NCBI GenBank assembly: GCA_038373865.1
Contig: JAXGGA010003027.1
Location: 1-64,000 of the forward strand
DNA: 64,000 nucleotides
DNA from: Uloborus plumipes
Lineage: Eukaryota > Arthropoda > Arachnida > Araneae > Uloboridae
Direction of reading: 5' to 3'
In this document: piece by piece, positions 43,136-54,775 of the stretch
Numbering within the stretch: the first letter of the stretch is position 1
How the letters are laid out: each line of letters begins with the position of its first letter
The notes under the pieces: model-generated
What the model was told of the DNA's origin: nothing
What the model saw: the letters and a program-made list of their open reading frames with translations, nothing else
Databases searched by the model: none
Position numbers and translations under genes: made by a program

Positions 43136-43138
<3 letters not shown>
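42716..43138 (-). repeat. second Helitron-like unit, 5' end repeated
   Basis: The 27 bases GATACTCAGTTTTTAATATA... that form the 5' end of the Helitron at 42714 recur at 43113-43139, and the interior is an inverted copy of 23972-24340. GATA-type microsatellite (GAAAGATAGTTA) has expanded just inside the end. The 3' terminus is not identified. Confidence 0.5.

Positions 43139-43218
<80 letters not shown>
43139..43218. repeat. (TA)n-(TG)n microsatellite
   Basis: About 65 bases of TA repeat, then about 16 of TG repeat. The minus-strand frame across it (43090-43302) is low-complexity and not a gene. Confidence 0.95.
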
Positions 43219-43833
43219 CAAGCACATTTCGAACACTAATTTATAACTTTTAAAAAATTTTGTAACATCTAGATAAAGAAAATTAAAGTACATACGTAGC
43301 ATAAAAAAGAATACAAAAAGGTCGAAATCATTGTTTCAAAAGCTCTTTTAACCTGAATAAATATTAGTAGAAACAAATATTATTTATGATTTTATTAACT
43401 TATTGTGTATTGTTAGAAGCATATATTTATGACTTTGCAACTGATGATGCAAAACAGATTATGAACTAAGTGGAAAGAAATGTAAACACTGGTTCGAAAC
43501 TGCAATATATTTTTAAATGCTAATTGAAATTGTGAGTCTTAAAGATTATTTTACATGAAAAAAAAAACTTCTTTTCTTACGCATTTGTCTTTTACTACAG
43601 ATTTTCGGACTTTTGCCACTGATAAATATCAAATTTATAATACGCAGCAACACAGCAGTGTAATCAAGTTATTCCCTTAACATGTTTTCCTCTTCCTATG
43701 CACACCTGAAAAAAATGTCTGAATTAAAGACAGAGTAGTATGAATGAAAGACAAACATATATTTGACTTAAACATATCAGTTTCTCCATATATTGCATTT
43801 GCTTATTGCAAAGTATAAATACAACGTTAAAAA
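43219..43833. other. no gene seen
   Basis: AT-rich; nothing supported. Confidence 0.5.
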
Positions 43834-44010
43834 GCACAAATACGCAGGGATACTGCAGACATGTGTTTCGGAGTTCAATGAACGCCTTTTTCAATGAGAA
43901 AAAAATTGTGAACTTATGGATGCAATGTTCAATTTTTTTCGCATTGAAAAAGGCGTTCCCTGTAACGCCGAAACACGTGTCCGCAGTATCCCTGCGTATT
44001 TGTGTTTTTT
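43834..44010. repeat. palindromic hairpin repeat, copy 1
   Basis: CACAAATACGCAGGGATACTG, CAGACATGTGTTTCGG and AACGCCTTTTTCAATG at the left pair with CATTGAAAAAGGCGTT, CCGAAACACGTGTCCGCAG and TATCCCTGCGTATTTGTG at the right. The arms are about 75 bp with a short loop. Related, more decayed hairpins lie at 50880-51035 and 62995-63130. The frame at 43806-44012 is an accident of the repeat. Confidence 0.8.
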
Positions 44011-44216
44011 AAACGTTTTAGTTATACGTTGCATTTATTGCACAAAGGTATTTTTCATTAATGAAGACATTAACCATACCTAATGAATGCACACCAACTC
44101 AAATATCATTTTTGCGTAAAAATGAACAGGAGATCGCTTGATAGTAAAATATACAACGAATCGAATAAGGACTTTAAATTCTTGCTTAAATTTACATGCA
44201 CGAATTTCTTTTTCAG

Positions 44217-44311
44217 GAATAAATGCAACTACGCTTGACGTCAACGAACAATGCATGGACCATGAAAAATGTTCAATAGAAAACTCTATATGTAAACATT
44301 CTTATTGCACG
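44217..44311 (+). CDS. possible cysteine-rich (EB/EGF-like) exon of a host gene
   Basis: ATTTCTTTTTCAG at 44204-44216 is a near-ideal splice acceptor and GTGAGC from 44312 a near-ideal donor. The 95 bases between are open and encode ...EQCMDHEKCSIENSICKHSYCT. The spacing C-x5-C-x6-C-x4-C with acidic residues before the second Cys is what extracellular EB or EGF-like modules show. It enters in phase 1 and leaves in phase 0. It lies in no repeat that I can find. The product would be secreted or extracellular. No neighbouring exon is certain; 51249-51338 is a weak candidate. A chance frame remains possible. Confidence 0.45.
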
Positions 44312-44344
44312 GTGAGCTGCATGACATTAAGCAAGTCCATCTAA

Positions 44345-46394
44345 TGAATTACTTCAAAATAAATCCTGTATGTTAGTAAACTGTATCAATACTAAATTTC
44401 ATATTAAATTCTAACTATTAGAATAGACTTTTCAGAGTTAAGTAATTCTGAATATTAATTAGTAGACATAAAACATTTTAAGTATTTAATCTTTATTGTT
44501 ATTTGTCATTCCTTTAAACCGGTAATGAGTTAATACGCTGCATATATCATTCCAATTACTTCCGAAAAAGAGACACCTATTTTTACGGAATAAAATGTCC
44601 TGTCCCTTAATGTCCCTTACTGAGAGGTTTGACTGTAACTAGCTCAAGAAAACACTCTTCAGTAAAACTTGGAAACATATCTGAAAGCGTAAAACTTGAT
44701 ATATATTTTTTTTCAATTAATATAATGCAATGACATTTTTTTGGATTAAGAACTCATCTTTAATGATTCACAACGAGTAATAAATGAATAGAATGAAACA
44801 AATTACATGGTTGAAAAAAGAGGATGTATTTCAACTGTCTCTATGAAGATTCTGTATTAAAAAAAAATTTTTGTATATAACACAATTTTGTATTTTTGCT
44901 TTATAAATAATTCTGTATTAGAAGTATTAACACATTAGTTTAATAAAACAGTAAATAGATTCTTCTATGTAGAAAAAACAAAGCTGCTACTCTATAAAGA
45001 AACCTATGGCATCATCCGTACGAGCACATCCAGGAGTTTTTGAAGTAACTCTTAAATGCCTAAAATAGGTTGTTTAAAAGAGATAAGATGTGACATGTGT
45101 CAAAAAATATTTTTACCAGTCTTCCCTCTTGAAATGCATAGATTGTTCTTGTTGTGATTTTTTTTTCTTAGTAAAATGCTTTTCTTTGGAAAATATTTGT
45201 GAAATATGTGGTACAGGACAAACAATGTCATTTTTGTTTAATTGTATTTGAATCAAAAATATAAATAGCATTGTTTATCAATACGCATAGATTCCAATAA
45301 AATTTTCCCCTTAAAAGAATTTTATTTTGATGAAGCAAAAGCGTTGTCAAAATTTGAAATTGATTTTTTATTTCTATGTTGATATCATTCGATTTTTTTA
45401 ACTGAGAAATGTTAGTCCAGATTTGAGCGAAAACACATCCTACTGCAGCTATGTCTTAGGGAAAATATCGTACTTCTAGTAAGCAGTTCAAATGAAAAAC
45501 GTAAACCGATGACTCTCCACTTAAAAGACATGTTTATCAGAAAATTATACACATTCCCAAGCCTGATCAAGCTGTAATGTCTAAGCGACAGGCGTGGGTG
45601 AGCTGAAGTTCAAAACAGCTGAAACACTTTCTGACATGGACCTTGTAAGGAATACGTGGGAAAATCCAGACTAAAGACAGAACACCACTACTTGGCAGCA
45701 AATCTTATTAAAATACGTATATTATTCTCAAATATTTTTCACATCTACAAAGTGCGTCTCTACAAAGTGGAAGAATTAAATAATTGCAAAACAATTTCAG
45801 TATCTAGGTTTAGTTCCAGAGGTTCATAGACTGGGTAAAGTAGTCTCTACTGGGTAAAGTATTGGGCTGCCAGGTCCTCATATTATAGATTGAATTTCGA
45901 TTTCCCATATGTGAAAGCAGAACTGAACTATTAGTCAAAACAGAAATACAGTTCCATAAAAGCTCAGTAATTTCAACTGAAATACCTTATTACATTTTAT
46001 TTAAAAGACTAATGGCCTTTTCTTCTGAATTAGCGATTGCTTCAGTTAGTATTCCTTAGTTGGGTGGTGTAAGTCAGATTTCAAACCCATTCATTCCTTT
46101 TGAGTAATTCACTCGACCTTTTTTCAAACAAGTATCACCCCATTAGGGTTTACGTTGCAGTACACCTGGAATTAATGTGAGCCTCCGATAAGTTGAGCTA
46201 TGACCTTGTTACGACCTTGACAATGTTCGCGTCTACTTGGGGAGTTAGCAGAAAAGGAAACGTGCTATTGGAGCAGCTCTGAGTTGAAACACAATAAGAA
46301 AGTAACTTAACTCTATTCAGAACCAAGTACACTTCCCTATTTCCCCCAAAAGAGCTAAACATTGCCTAGGACATGGCTCAATGTTTCAGAAGAG
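44345..46394. other. no gene seen; one Tigger-like terminus at 44620-44637
   Basis: CTGAGAGGTTTGACTGTA near 44620 looks like a pogo/Tigger right terminus flanked by TA, with no left partner visible. Around 46130-46250 there are decayed words of the 38482-39005 repeat. Otherwise AT-rich. Confidence 0.4.
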
Positions 46395-46569
46395 CAGGCC
46401 CGTCATTAGGGGGTCCAGGGGAGGGGATCAATTGCCCCTACCCTGGTTTTGAGAAATCAATGTATTTACACATAAATGGGTGTTGTTTTTGTTATTTTTC
46501 GATGAAATCGCATTGTGATTGCACCCTTTGACATCCCCCCCCCCGGAGAAACTTGAAATAATGGGCCTG
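46395..46569. mobile_element. hAT-type MITE, CAGGCCCGTCATT family, copy 1
   Basis: CAGGCCCGTCATTA and TAATGGGCCTG are inverted ends; the flanking octamers CAGAAGAG and CAGGGAAG agree at 5 of 8. The interior (AATCAATGTATTTACA, GATGAAATCGCATT) matches 61732-61896 in reverse orientation. Confidence 0.75.
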
Positions 46570-49458
46570 CAGGGAAGCACTTACACTATCTCAATTTATT
46601 TTCTGTATTTCTTTTTGTTTCACAAGCATAAATATGAGTTAATGAGGACAAGTAAGAATGATAGAGGCTTTAAAATTGCCGCAAAAGAAAAGTTTTAAGA
46701 ATGAAGTTGAATATGGATTCGTTTTTTTCTTTGGTTTTGTTTGTTAAGTCAACTAGTTACGAAAAGTATGTAAGCGAAACTAAAAATGTGCATGTGGAAC
46801 CCAAACGCGTTGTTCTCAAACCATTTAAATAATCTTCTTGCATCCCTTTGCTTTTTAGCGACTCATTTTAACTAATCACACAAATAAAATTTTCTCGCAA
46901 CAAGCATTAAAGCTACCAGTATGATTCACAATTGGATTTAAATAAATAAATTAACTCAGATTGGCTCAGCCTTAGTTGAATTGTTCTTTAATCGATACGA
47001 GTGCACTTGCTCTACATAGTATGGGCAGGTGAGAAAGAGAAACATGTAATTTAGCTTCCACAGTACTAACGAACGATAAAGTCAAATGACATTATTTCTA
47101 AATTTTAAGTAGTATAACATTTATATCATCACACGAAATCATTCAATCGCGATTACAGAGCTTTTTACGGAAAGAATTATGTATAAGTATGTATAACACA
47201 ACACAGTCTAAAATACTGTAGATCGTATGGAAAATGTTTAAAATAGGAGTAAAAATGCTTTTCGGCACTTTTGGAGCTTATCTTTTCACTCACTTTTAAC
47301 CCACGACGTAGCATAGAAAAGGGATATAAGTTCAAAGTGTCTATGGTACTCTGGCGCCTAAACGGATAGACCTATTTTCGAAAAGAAAAATGTTTGAAAG
47401 GAGAGTTTATCGAGAATGTTCTTAGCTATATCACGGCTTCGGATGACATACATTAACGAATGTATTAGTTTAAAACCTTTAAAACTTTTTTCGGGATTTT
47501 TGAAGTGAACACATGCTTGAAAATCTAAGCAATAGGCACCAAAAGAAAGGAACTTTTTCTGCGTCTGATGGAATGTTTTGGACTTTCCATGTTATATAGA
47601 ACTGAAATTGTAAAGTTTTTTAACAAATGCGGCTAAGCCTCTACTCAGGCGATTGTAAACTGATGTCATTGTTAGCCGAAAAAGAATGAAAATTCAATGA
47701 TTTGAAAGTTTTATCTGTTGCCAGTTTCTGTTTGCTGACAATTAAAATACTTGTAATTGATTTTAGTAATAAGGATTTTAAAAGGATTTCCAATTTTTCT
47801 CTGTATTTTGCTTTTTGCGACTAATAATGTCTACTAGTAAGGAGTATCTTGCCTTTTCCGTGTTTACCATGTCCTCTTGAAAACAACTGAATATATATTT
47901 AAATTTAAAATGATTTCTGACCAGTCGTTTTAATATGAGGTTGGCAATCGGAGTCGGAGTTTTTTTAACTTGTAATTTTATTGCTACATAATATCAGAAA
48001 CCTGTTATAAGGTTATGTACAGTACACAGGTTAGAGTGATTTGAGTCAGAAAAAAAAAATTTTTTCAGTCAGTGAAGACTAGGTAAAATACCTAAATTAT
48101 ATTGCACTGGCAGAACTTTATTTAACACGTATTGATTGAACTAAACCCCTCTTCATTTCTTGTTCGTTCGCTTGAGTATCATGTGGGTCATTTTCAAAAT
48201 TTGCTTACATTTGCTGTCCGGAGGTTAAAAAGACGATTTTGAAGCATAACTTATGTTTTCAATTCAATGCGAACAATTATTTTCTGCAAGAAATACCCCC
48301 AAAAAAATTCTATCACTCAAAAAATTATTTAAATTTATTTATTTATTTTTATATAAGTCTTTAAAAATGAGAATCAAAGCTAAAACGCTTGTCCATTTCC
48401 AATTTTCGTAAGTTCAACTACTTTTTTTTTTGTACTTAATTGTATAAAAAAGTATATACAACAAATTATTTTTATATATTGACTATTAGTACATGATATT
48501 CATAATAAATATTGACAATAGTATTTTTTTTTTCATTAAGAAATGTATGAATATATTTTGTCCGGCAGTTCTTGTCAAGTCCGTTACCCTAAAATTATTT
48601 TAGCTAAAAAAGGTATTTATTGCAGTCAAAAGATGGTAACACGTATTCAGTTAACTGAACAAACTAGTGACGTAACTATTTCGTGCCATTTTGTTTTCCT
48701 GAGTCGAGAGGTATTGCTGTGGTGTTTCGCACAAGATTTCTTTCAGGTGCGTATTTTTATTCTTTGTCAAGTCTATTACCAAAGATTTCAGTATTAATTT
48801 TTACTTTTTCTGAACTTTTACCCCGAAATATTGTTTATTATACAACTCTAAGATGATGCGTATGGTTGTTCAATTTTCAAATTCGACAACCTAGCCATAA
48901 TTTGACATTTGGGTTGAAATGTCAAGTCTGTTACTGGTCAAATCCGTTACCATACAGTTTTTGATCCTTATTTTAATAATCTCAAACATCGTTTTAAGCT
49001 TCAGGGACCCCACTAATTTCAAATGAAATTGGTTCTAGGTGCTGTGATATAGTTTAAAAGTGAGATTTCATATTGATTTTGTATGGAAATGGACGACAAT
49101 TTGTCTTGCAACTTAAAGTTTTACGACAGCTTTTTAATACTTAATTTTGCATCAAAGTGCACAACCAATTACTTTTTCACACACCTTAAATATGTGACAA
49201 AACATCTGTTAGTGATTCTAAAAGAAAATAGCAAGTTTAAAAAAAATTACTTAAAAATTCTGAAATGTAAGCATATGGTGAAAATCACCCATGTCTTACT
49301 TGCTTCTTCCTTGCATTTTCATTCCTTGTTTCTTTGTTAAGTATTGGCTCGCCCGATCCTCATGGACTAATATCTGGTTGGTCATGTGAAACTACAGCAT
49401 GAAATATGAGTCAAATGAAAAATGCAAACACATTGAAGCTCAGTAACTCCACTAGCTG
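46570..49458. other. no gene seen; decayed repeats and a TCAAGTCYGTTACC word
   Basis: Pieces of the 38482-39005 repeat are visible near 46620 and 47990. TCAAGTC(C/T)(G/A)TTACC recurs at 48574, 48767, 48922 and (as TCAAATCCGTTACC) 48938. The frames at 48543-48797 and 49083-49340 have no domain and no splice support strong enough to annotate. Confidence 0.4.
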
Positions 49459-49740
49459 CCGGCTGCCTTGCCTCGCGGTCAGAGGACTCTAATAGGGAGG
49501 TCCCGGGTTTGAATCCCAGCTCGGGCACAGGTGCGCTTTCTCTTTCCTGTCTTTGTATCCGATCTTTGTGCGAATGTGTTGTTGTGCTGTCAGTGGTTGC
49601 CTACATTACAAAAGGGTCCCTATGGCATGTGAGTACTGTAGAAATCGGACTTCACATCAAATGACGGTACAGTTGAAAAGTTAAGCAGCGTACCCAAAAT
49701 GTCCAGCTTGGCTAGCACTAGACAACAGCAACAACTACAA
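49459..49740 (+). repeat. tRNA-derived SINE, plus strand
   Basis: GCCTCGCGGTCAGAGG (A-box-like) and CCCGGGTTTGAATCCC (B box) form a tRNA-like head, followed by a body shared with 19808-20050 (GGGTCCCTATGGCATG, GGACTTCACATCAAATGACG) and a CAACAGCAACAAC tail. No L1-type poly(A) tail, but an AAC-rich end. Confidence 0.8.
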
Positions 49741-50434
49741 TTCCATTAACTAAGCATTGTTTTCCAGGAACATTTCTGATTTTTTTTTTTTTTTTTTTTT
49801 TGCAGTTCACGATATTGATAAGATTTACCTTATAAGGTACACCTGCACCTTCATTTTTCAATTGCTTCAATCAATTTATTTATTTTTTCTATTTTGTAAC
49901 ATTAACTTAAAATCCTGTTATAAAGTTATACCGATAGGTTACAACGATAGTGGTGCGATATGAAAGTTTTAGAAACTGAGTTTAACATATATTTGCGGCC
50001 ATTAGTGCCCCCTCTTTAGTTTTTTTAACAAGTAAATCAATCGTGAAGAAAAAACAGATTCACAATTTCTGTCAATCAGCCGTAGTAAACTAGTTTTCTT
50101 TTTGTAAGCATATTGGCTACCAGTGGATTTTATAACTTTAGTTAAACAAATATAAATAAACAGTTTCCCTCCATGATGTAAGTTCACCAATGTCAATCTG
50201 GGGTTACAATTACGCCCGTTTTGCGTAAGCAGAGCAGGCAAAATGCATGAAAGCGTCACATAAATAGGCGGTCCATATCAACCTTGCTCGGGTTTCACAA
50301 TGTTTTCATCTCAAATATTTTATGCAGGTACTCTTAATTTAAATCCATGGCATACGAACGTAAGTGTTTCACTCTTATGAGAGTTTAAAACCAATTCACC
50401 TCATTTCCCGCTTCCTTCGGCATTCATATAAAGG
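49741..50434. other. no gene seen
   Basis: A 22-base T-run at about 49780 and a decayed piece of the 38482-39005 repeat at about 49895-49990; otherwise nothing. Confidence 0.45.
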
Positions 50435-50880
50435 TAGCTGACTTCTGCGACAGTTTGATTCTAAAAATGTATAATAAGAGCGCTAGTAGGTGCACAAAAA
50501 TCGCGTTGAAGAAAATGAGTGTCTAAGCTTCAGATGTCTCTTGCTCGACGGATGTTAAGCTATTTCAGTCCGTAAGCTATCACTAAATTTAAGAGATATT
50601 TTGCTATATTTGCCCAAAGTGGCATTTAGCTTTTTTTTCGACGTAGTAACCAGTTACGATAATTTTGTATTTTAAAGTCTTCAAACAAGGCTGAATCCAG
50701 ACATGTCTCGGAACGAAATTATAGGGTAGATCAATCTAATGCTCCGATATAAGGGAAGCTGACTGATTCGACATTTCGGTTTCAGATGAGAAAGCGCGGA
50801 ATCAGTGGTATGTGTACTTCAATCACATTGAAGAAAACTGGTAGTTAAGCTTCAGATGTGTTGCCTGATTAATCTTTGAC
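50435..50880 (+). repeat. two copies of an AGCTGACTT...CGACA repeat
   Basis: AGCTGACTTCTGCGACAGTTTG (50443) to AAGCTTCAGATGTCTC (50527), and AGCTGACTGATTCGACATTTCGG (50756) to AAGCTTCAGATGTGTTG (50849), follow the same order of words. A third copy is inverted at 55065-55235 and a fourth partial copy is at 54790. Confidence 0.5.
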
Positions 50881-51035
50881 TGTTTTTGTCAATATGAAGA
50901 AAACAAAAGCTAAATTCCTGCGTGCTTTTCTTAGACGTCTTTTCATCCTAAATCTCACACTTCTTCGCATTAAGAAGGAGGTTCCTTGTAAAGTCGAACA
51001 CGTGCCTGCAGCAATCGGCATTATTTGTGACTCTT
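50880..51035. repeat. palindromic hairpin repeat, copy 2, decayed
   Basis: GCATTAAGAAGGAGGTTCC(TT)GTAA...GTCGAACACGTGCCTGCAG follows the right arm of 43834-44010 in order; the left arm is more decayed. The 69-codon frame here (50876-51085) is repeat sequence. Confidence 0.5.
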
Positions 51036-51248
51036 TACGCGTAATTATTCTAATTTATTTTTTAAGCTCAAAGGTACTTATTTAAATCACAAATGTGCTT
51101 GCTATCCCACGATTTTTATCTTCATAGATTTTGAGCGCTGAATATAGCTACTTGTATCTGCAATCAGCATTTATACTGTATTGCAAATGACATCTCACTA
51201 GGCTGATATCGAGCTCTGCTATAATTTCCCATATCCATGCGTTTGCAG

Positions 51249-51338
51249 ATAGCCATTCCCTGTCAATTAGAGGATCACTCTCAATTACGGGATTATATTC
51301 ATCTCCAGCGAGCTATCTGTACTGAAACATCGCTTTAG
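51249..51338 (+). CDS. weak candidate exon ending in a stop
   Basis: CATATCCATGCGTTTGCAG is a good splice acceptor. The following 29 codons, IAIPCQLEDHSQLRDYIHL... with two Cys, run to a TAG. Phase 0 at the acceptor would suit the phase-0 donor of the exon at 44311. Only spacing, phase and cysteines speak for it. Confidence 0.2.
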   Translation: MAIPCQLEDHSQLRDYIHLQRAICTETSL

Positions 51339-53552
51339 GCTATTGTGACCATGATGCTATGGGATAATTATTGACAGAATTCATTGCTAAATTACAAGCT
51401 ATACCGCAATTGAGGGACTGAACTCCATGTCACAGATTAAATTGCAAAATTAATTGCACTTAAACCCATGTTCGTATGTAAAACTCGGTGGCAGGAATGA
51501 ATTTCGAAAACTTTTTTTAAAATTATTTATCTTATTGTAAGCAAAAAGTAAGAATCAAACTATGGAGTTGCATCAACCAATGAAATTAAGGCATCTATTT
51601 ACGTTATAGTCACTGGCATATCCTTATTTACCAGAAAAAAATACGGAAACTTCATTAACCCTTGTTTTTTTTTTTTTTATTTCTAATGAACATTTGTCTG
51701 ATTTTCGGTATGTTGCATACCTCAATGAAGTATTTGTATAAAAAAAAACTTGAAACAATAATTTTGAAATAAAGGTTTTATAATTGATACACTTTAGATA
51801 ACTAGATCTTTGGCGATTTTTCCCATTGTCACCAAAGTTTTTGAGAGTGAAAATTTGAGTGCAGCAAAAACGAGATAACTATCGTATTTGGTAACATAAA
51901 CAATGCTACGAAAAGTCAACATGGATTCTTGGTGAGGAATTCAGAAATATTCTTAACATAAGAAAGTCACATTTTTTTAAATATTCAAAGAAAACTTATA
52001 TTTGGTATAGCAGTAGTATGACACAGTCCTAAAATACCAGAAATGCTCCTAATAGCAAATACTGCCAAAAGCGAAGCCGAATTAAAACCAAACATCCGAC
52101 CATTTATATGCCTAAAATTCTTTCAAAACTACAGTATCCAGTGACTGCAAGTAGTCGTACTCATTCAAGAAACCGTCAATCTGAATGGTTAGAAGTTGTG
52201 CTGAAGGAAAAACACTTTTAAAAAGCTGAGTATATTTTGACATTGGTAGATAAAAATATTTTTCACAACAAGGATGTGACAACTCATGAAACTTTTGCAC
52301 AAATATACTTCATTTTCACTGGAAACTAGTGAAAAATATAATAGTGGAATCCCTTAACATTGCCAAGAAATAAACTGTGTTCTTGGGATTTTCCTACCGT
52401 GCGTAGCAGTGTTTTATTTTGTGTAAGAGCATATCTATGTGAACGAACATATCACCTAATAATCAGCTTTAATTACTAAATCAACCTTAATTCCAAATTC
52501 TTCCGATTGTGCCACTTATATTGATAGCAATATACTAGGGGGGGGTCCACACATCATTTTTCAAAAGAGGGAGCAGAACCTCAAAGGGTAAGACTCTACC
52601 CTTAAGAATAGTCCCACCCGAATACAGCGCTACTTTCTTGTAATAAAACCACTGCTTCAAAATTGAAGGATTTCATGTCATTTAGGAAAATAATGCTTAT
52701 TGTTGAAGCATTTTATTGCGTTTGCAGTTTGGAATACGTTATTTAGTCTTTAATGTACATTTTAATATATTAATTCACTCTGAATTTTAAAGTATTACGC
52801 AAAAGTGGTGACAGTTATATTGTATCTAACAAGAGTTTGCAAACAATCTTTTTTTTTAAAAAAGTAGTGAATTTTAATTGCTACTAAAACTATTTAATGT
52901 TTTCAAGCGTCTATTATCATTAATTTAAAAAAAGTAAAAAAGTAAAAAACTAACTAAACTTCTCATAATTTTAATATAAGTTGTTACATAATGTATTGAA
53001 AAGAAAAATAGTGCAAAAAGTCCTACATGAGTAATTATGACAAAACAAAAAACTGAAAACTGCAGTAAATGGCAAATTAATATTTTATAGCTTAAGAAGA
53101 GGCCGAAAAACTAACATTTTTTTTCAGTACTGTTCATATGTATAGAAGAAAATATTTCTGAAAACTTTCTCACAAATTTTGTTTTATGGACTTTCGTAGC
53201 ATCTTTAAAGTTTTATGAGTGAAATATAAAAGTTTATTTACGCAATATATTCACTTGGACCTTAGTAAAAGAAGAACCTTTTATTACTTGAGAATGAATA
53301 GTTGCTATATAAGTACTCCGAATATACTGCTAAAGTTTTTAAGACTTAAAAACTGGTGTTAAATAAAATTTCGTGTGTATTTGAAAATTGGCTTTTTTAA
53401 TGGTACTGCTTTATCACAATTTTAAAAAGTTGCACAATGAACTCTTCTCAAATTTGAATCATACCAAAATTAAAATATATTTTTAATCAACATCCGTTTT
53501 TTTAGCATGAAATGATTTTTATGGAAAGTTACTTTCCCATTTCAGTAAACAC
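51339..53552. other. no gene seen; one protein-like minus-strand frame at 52112-52300
   Basis: On the minus strand 62 codons end in ...QIDGFLNEYDYLQSLDTVVLKEF and a TAG, with balanced composition. There is no clear acceptor and no known domain, so I do not call it a gene. It may be the tail of an old transposon gene. The rest is AT-rich. Confidence 0.3.
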
Positions 53553-54653
53553 GTTTATTGAACCCTTAGGAATGCAGATTTATGTTTTTTAAAATAGGAA
53601 ACGTTGTACTAAGTAAAGGAAACTTTTACCGGTAAACGACGTGAATCGGTTCCCTCTTCCCCTTTGATTGTAAAAAAGTAGTTAAAAGAGGTAAAAACTT
53701 CGGTAAAGGTTTATTATCTGTAACAATAAACCTGTATTTTGTCAAAACTTGAAAATAATTTTGAATGCAAAAAAAAAAAATCAAGTCACTCATGTCGTCC
53801 ACAAAACTTATCTCGTTCTTTAAACGAGCAATTGTGGCTTGACTTTTTTACTCACTGTAAAAAATAATTGTTTTTACAGTGTAATCAGCATTTATTACAG
53901 CTAATTTTATTGTAATAAATTGTAAAAATTTCTAATTTTACAGTAATAAACTGTAAAATTGCTAACTTTACAGTACTGAACTGTAAAATTAATAATTTTA
54001 CAATTTATTACCGTGCATTTTAGTTTTAACGCTGGAACATCTGCTGCCAGTAATATACTGATGTTTTACAGTATAATACAGCTAAATTTTACGGCAGTCT
54101 ACTGTTTATTGAACCCTTAGGAATGCAGCTTATGTTTTTTAAAAATAGGAAACGTTCTACTAAGTAAAGGAAACTTTTACCGTTAAACGACGTGAATCGG
54201 TTCCCTCTTCCCCTTTGATTGTAAAAAAGTAGTTAAAAGAGGTAAAAACTTCGGTAAAGGTTTATTATCTGTAACAATAAACCTGTATTTTGTCAAAACT
54301 TGAAAATAATTTTAAATGCAAAAAAAAAATCAAGTCACTCATTTCGTCCACAAAACTTATCTCATTCTTTAAACGAGCAATTGTGGCTTGACTTTTTTAC
54401 TCACTGTAAAAAATTAATAGTTTTTACAGTGTAATTAGCATTTATTACAGCTAATTTTATTGTAATAAATTGTAAAAATGTCTAATTTTACAGTAATAAA
54501 CTGTAAAACTGCTAACTTTACAGTACTAAACTGTAAAATTAATAATTTTACAATTTATTACCGTGCATTTTAGTTTTAACTCTGGAACATCTGCTGCCGG
54601 TAATATACTGATGTTTTACAGTATAATACAGCTAAATTTTACGGCAGTCTACT
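53553..54653. repeat. 550-bp tandem duplication
   Basis: Unit 1 53553-54103 and unit 2 54104-54653 are nearly identical (GTTTATTGAACCCTTAGGAA to ACGGCAGTCTACTG), offset 550-551. Each contains CGACGTGAATCGGTTCCCTC, GTCACTCATGTCGTCCAC (T variant in unit 2) and an ACTGTAAAA-type repeat at its 3' side. A two-base GT overlap sits at the junction. Confidence 0.92.
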
Positions 54654-54775
54654 GTAAAATTTTTAACTTTACAGTAAGAAACTGTAAAATTGGTAGGTAT
54701 ACAGATTATTACTGTGCATTTTACAGTTTTAGATAGGAACATCGGTTGCCAGTATTATACTGAAAAAACGGCAGT
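54654..54775. repeat. ACTGTAAAA-type repeat, 3' part beyond the duplication
   Basis: Continuation of the repeat in unit 2, ending TTGCCAGTATTATACTG, matching the end of 9030-9405. It shows that unit 2 keeps the original junction and unit 1 is truncated by the duplication. Confidence 0.6.

Noticed and set aside
43090..43302. 70-codon minus frame with alternating Ile-Tyr
   Set aside because: It is the translation of the (TA)n microsatellite.
48543..48797. 84-codon frame with a possible exon 48626-48709
   Set aside because: The acceptor-like TTTATTGCAG and donor-like GAGGTATTG are ordinary for AT-rich DNA, the content has no motif, and it overlaps the recurring TCAAGTCYGTTACC repeat word.
49459..49530. 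tRNA gene
   Set aside because: Box A and box B are present but the acceptor and anticodon stems do not close, and the body matches another copy at 19808-20050; it is a SINE.
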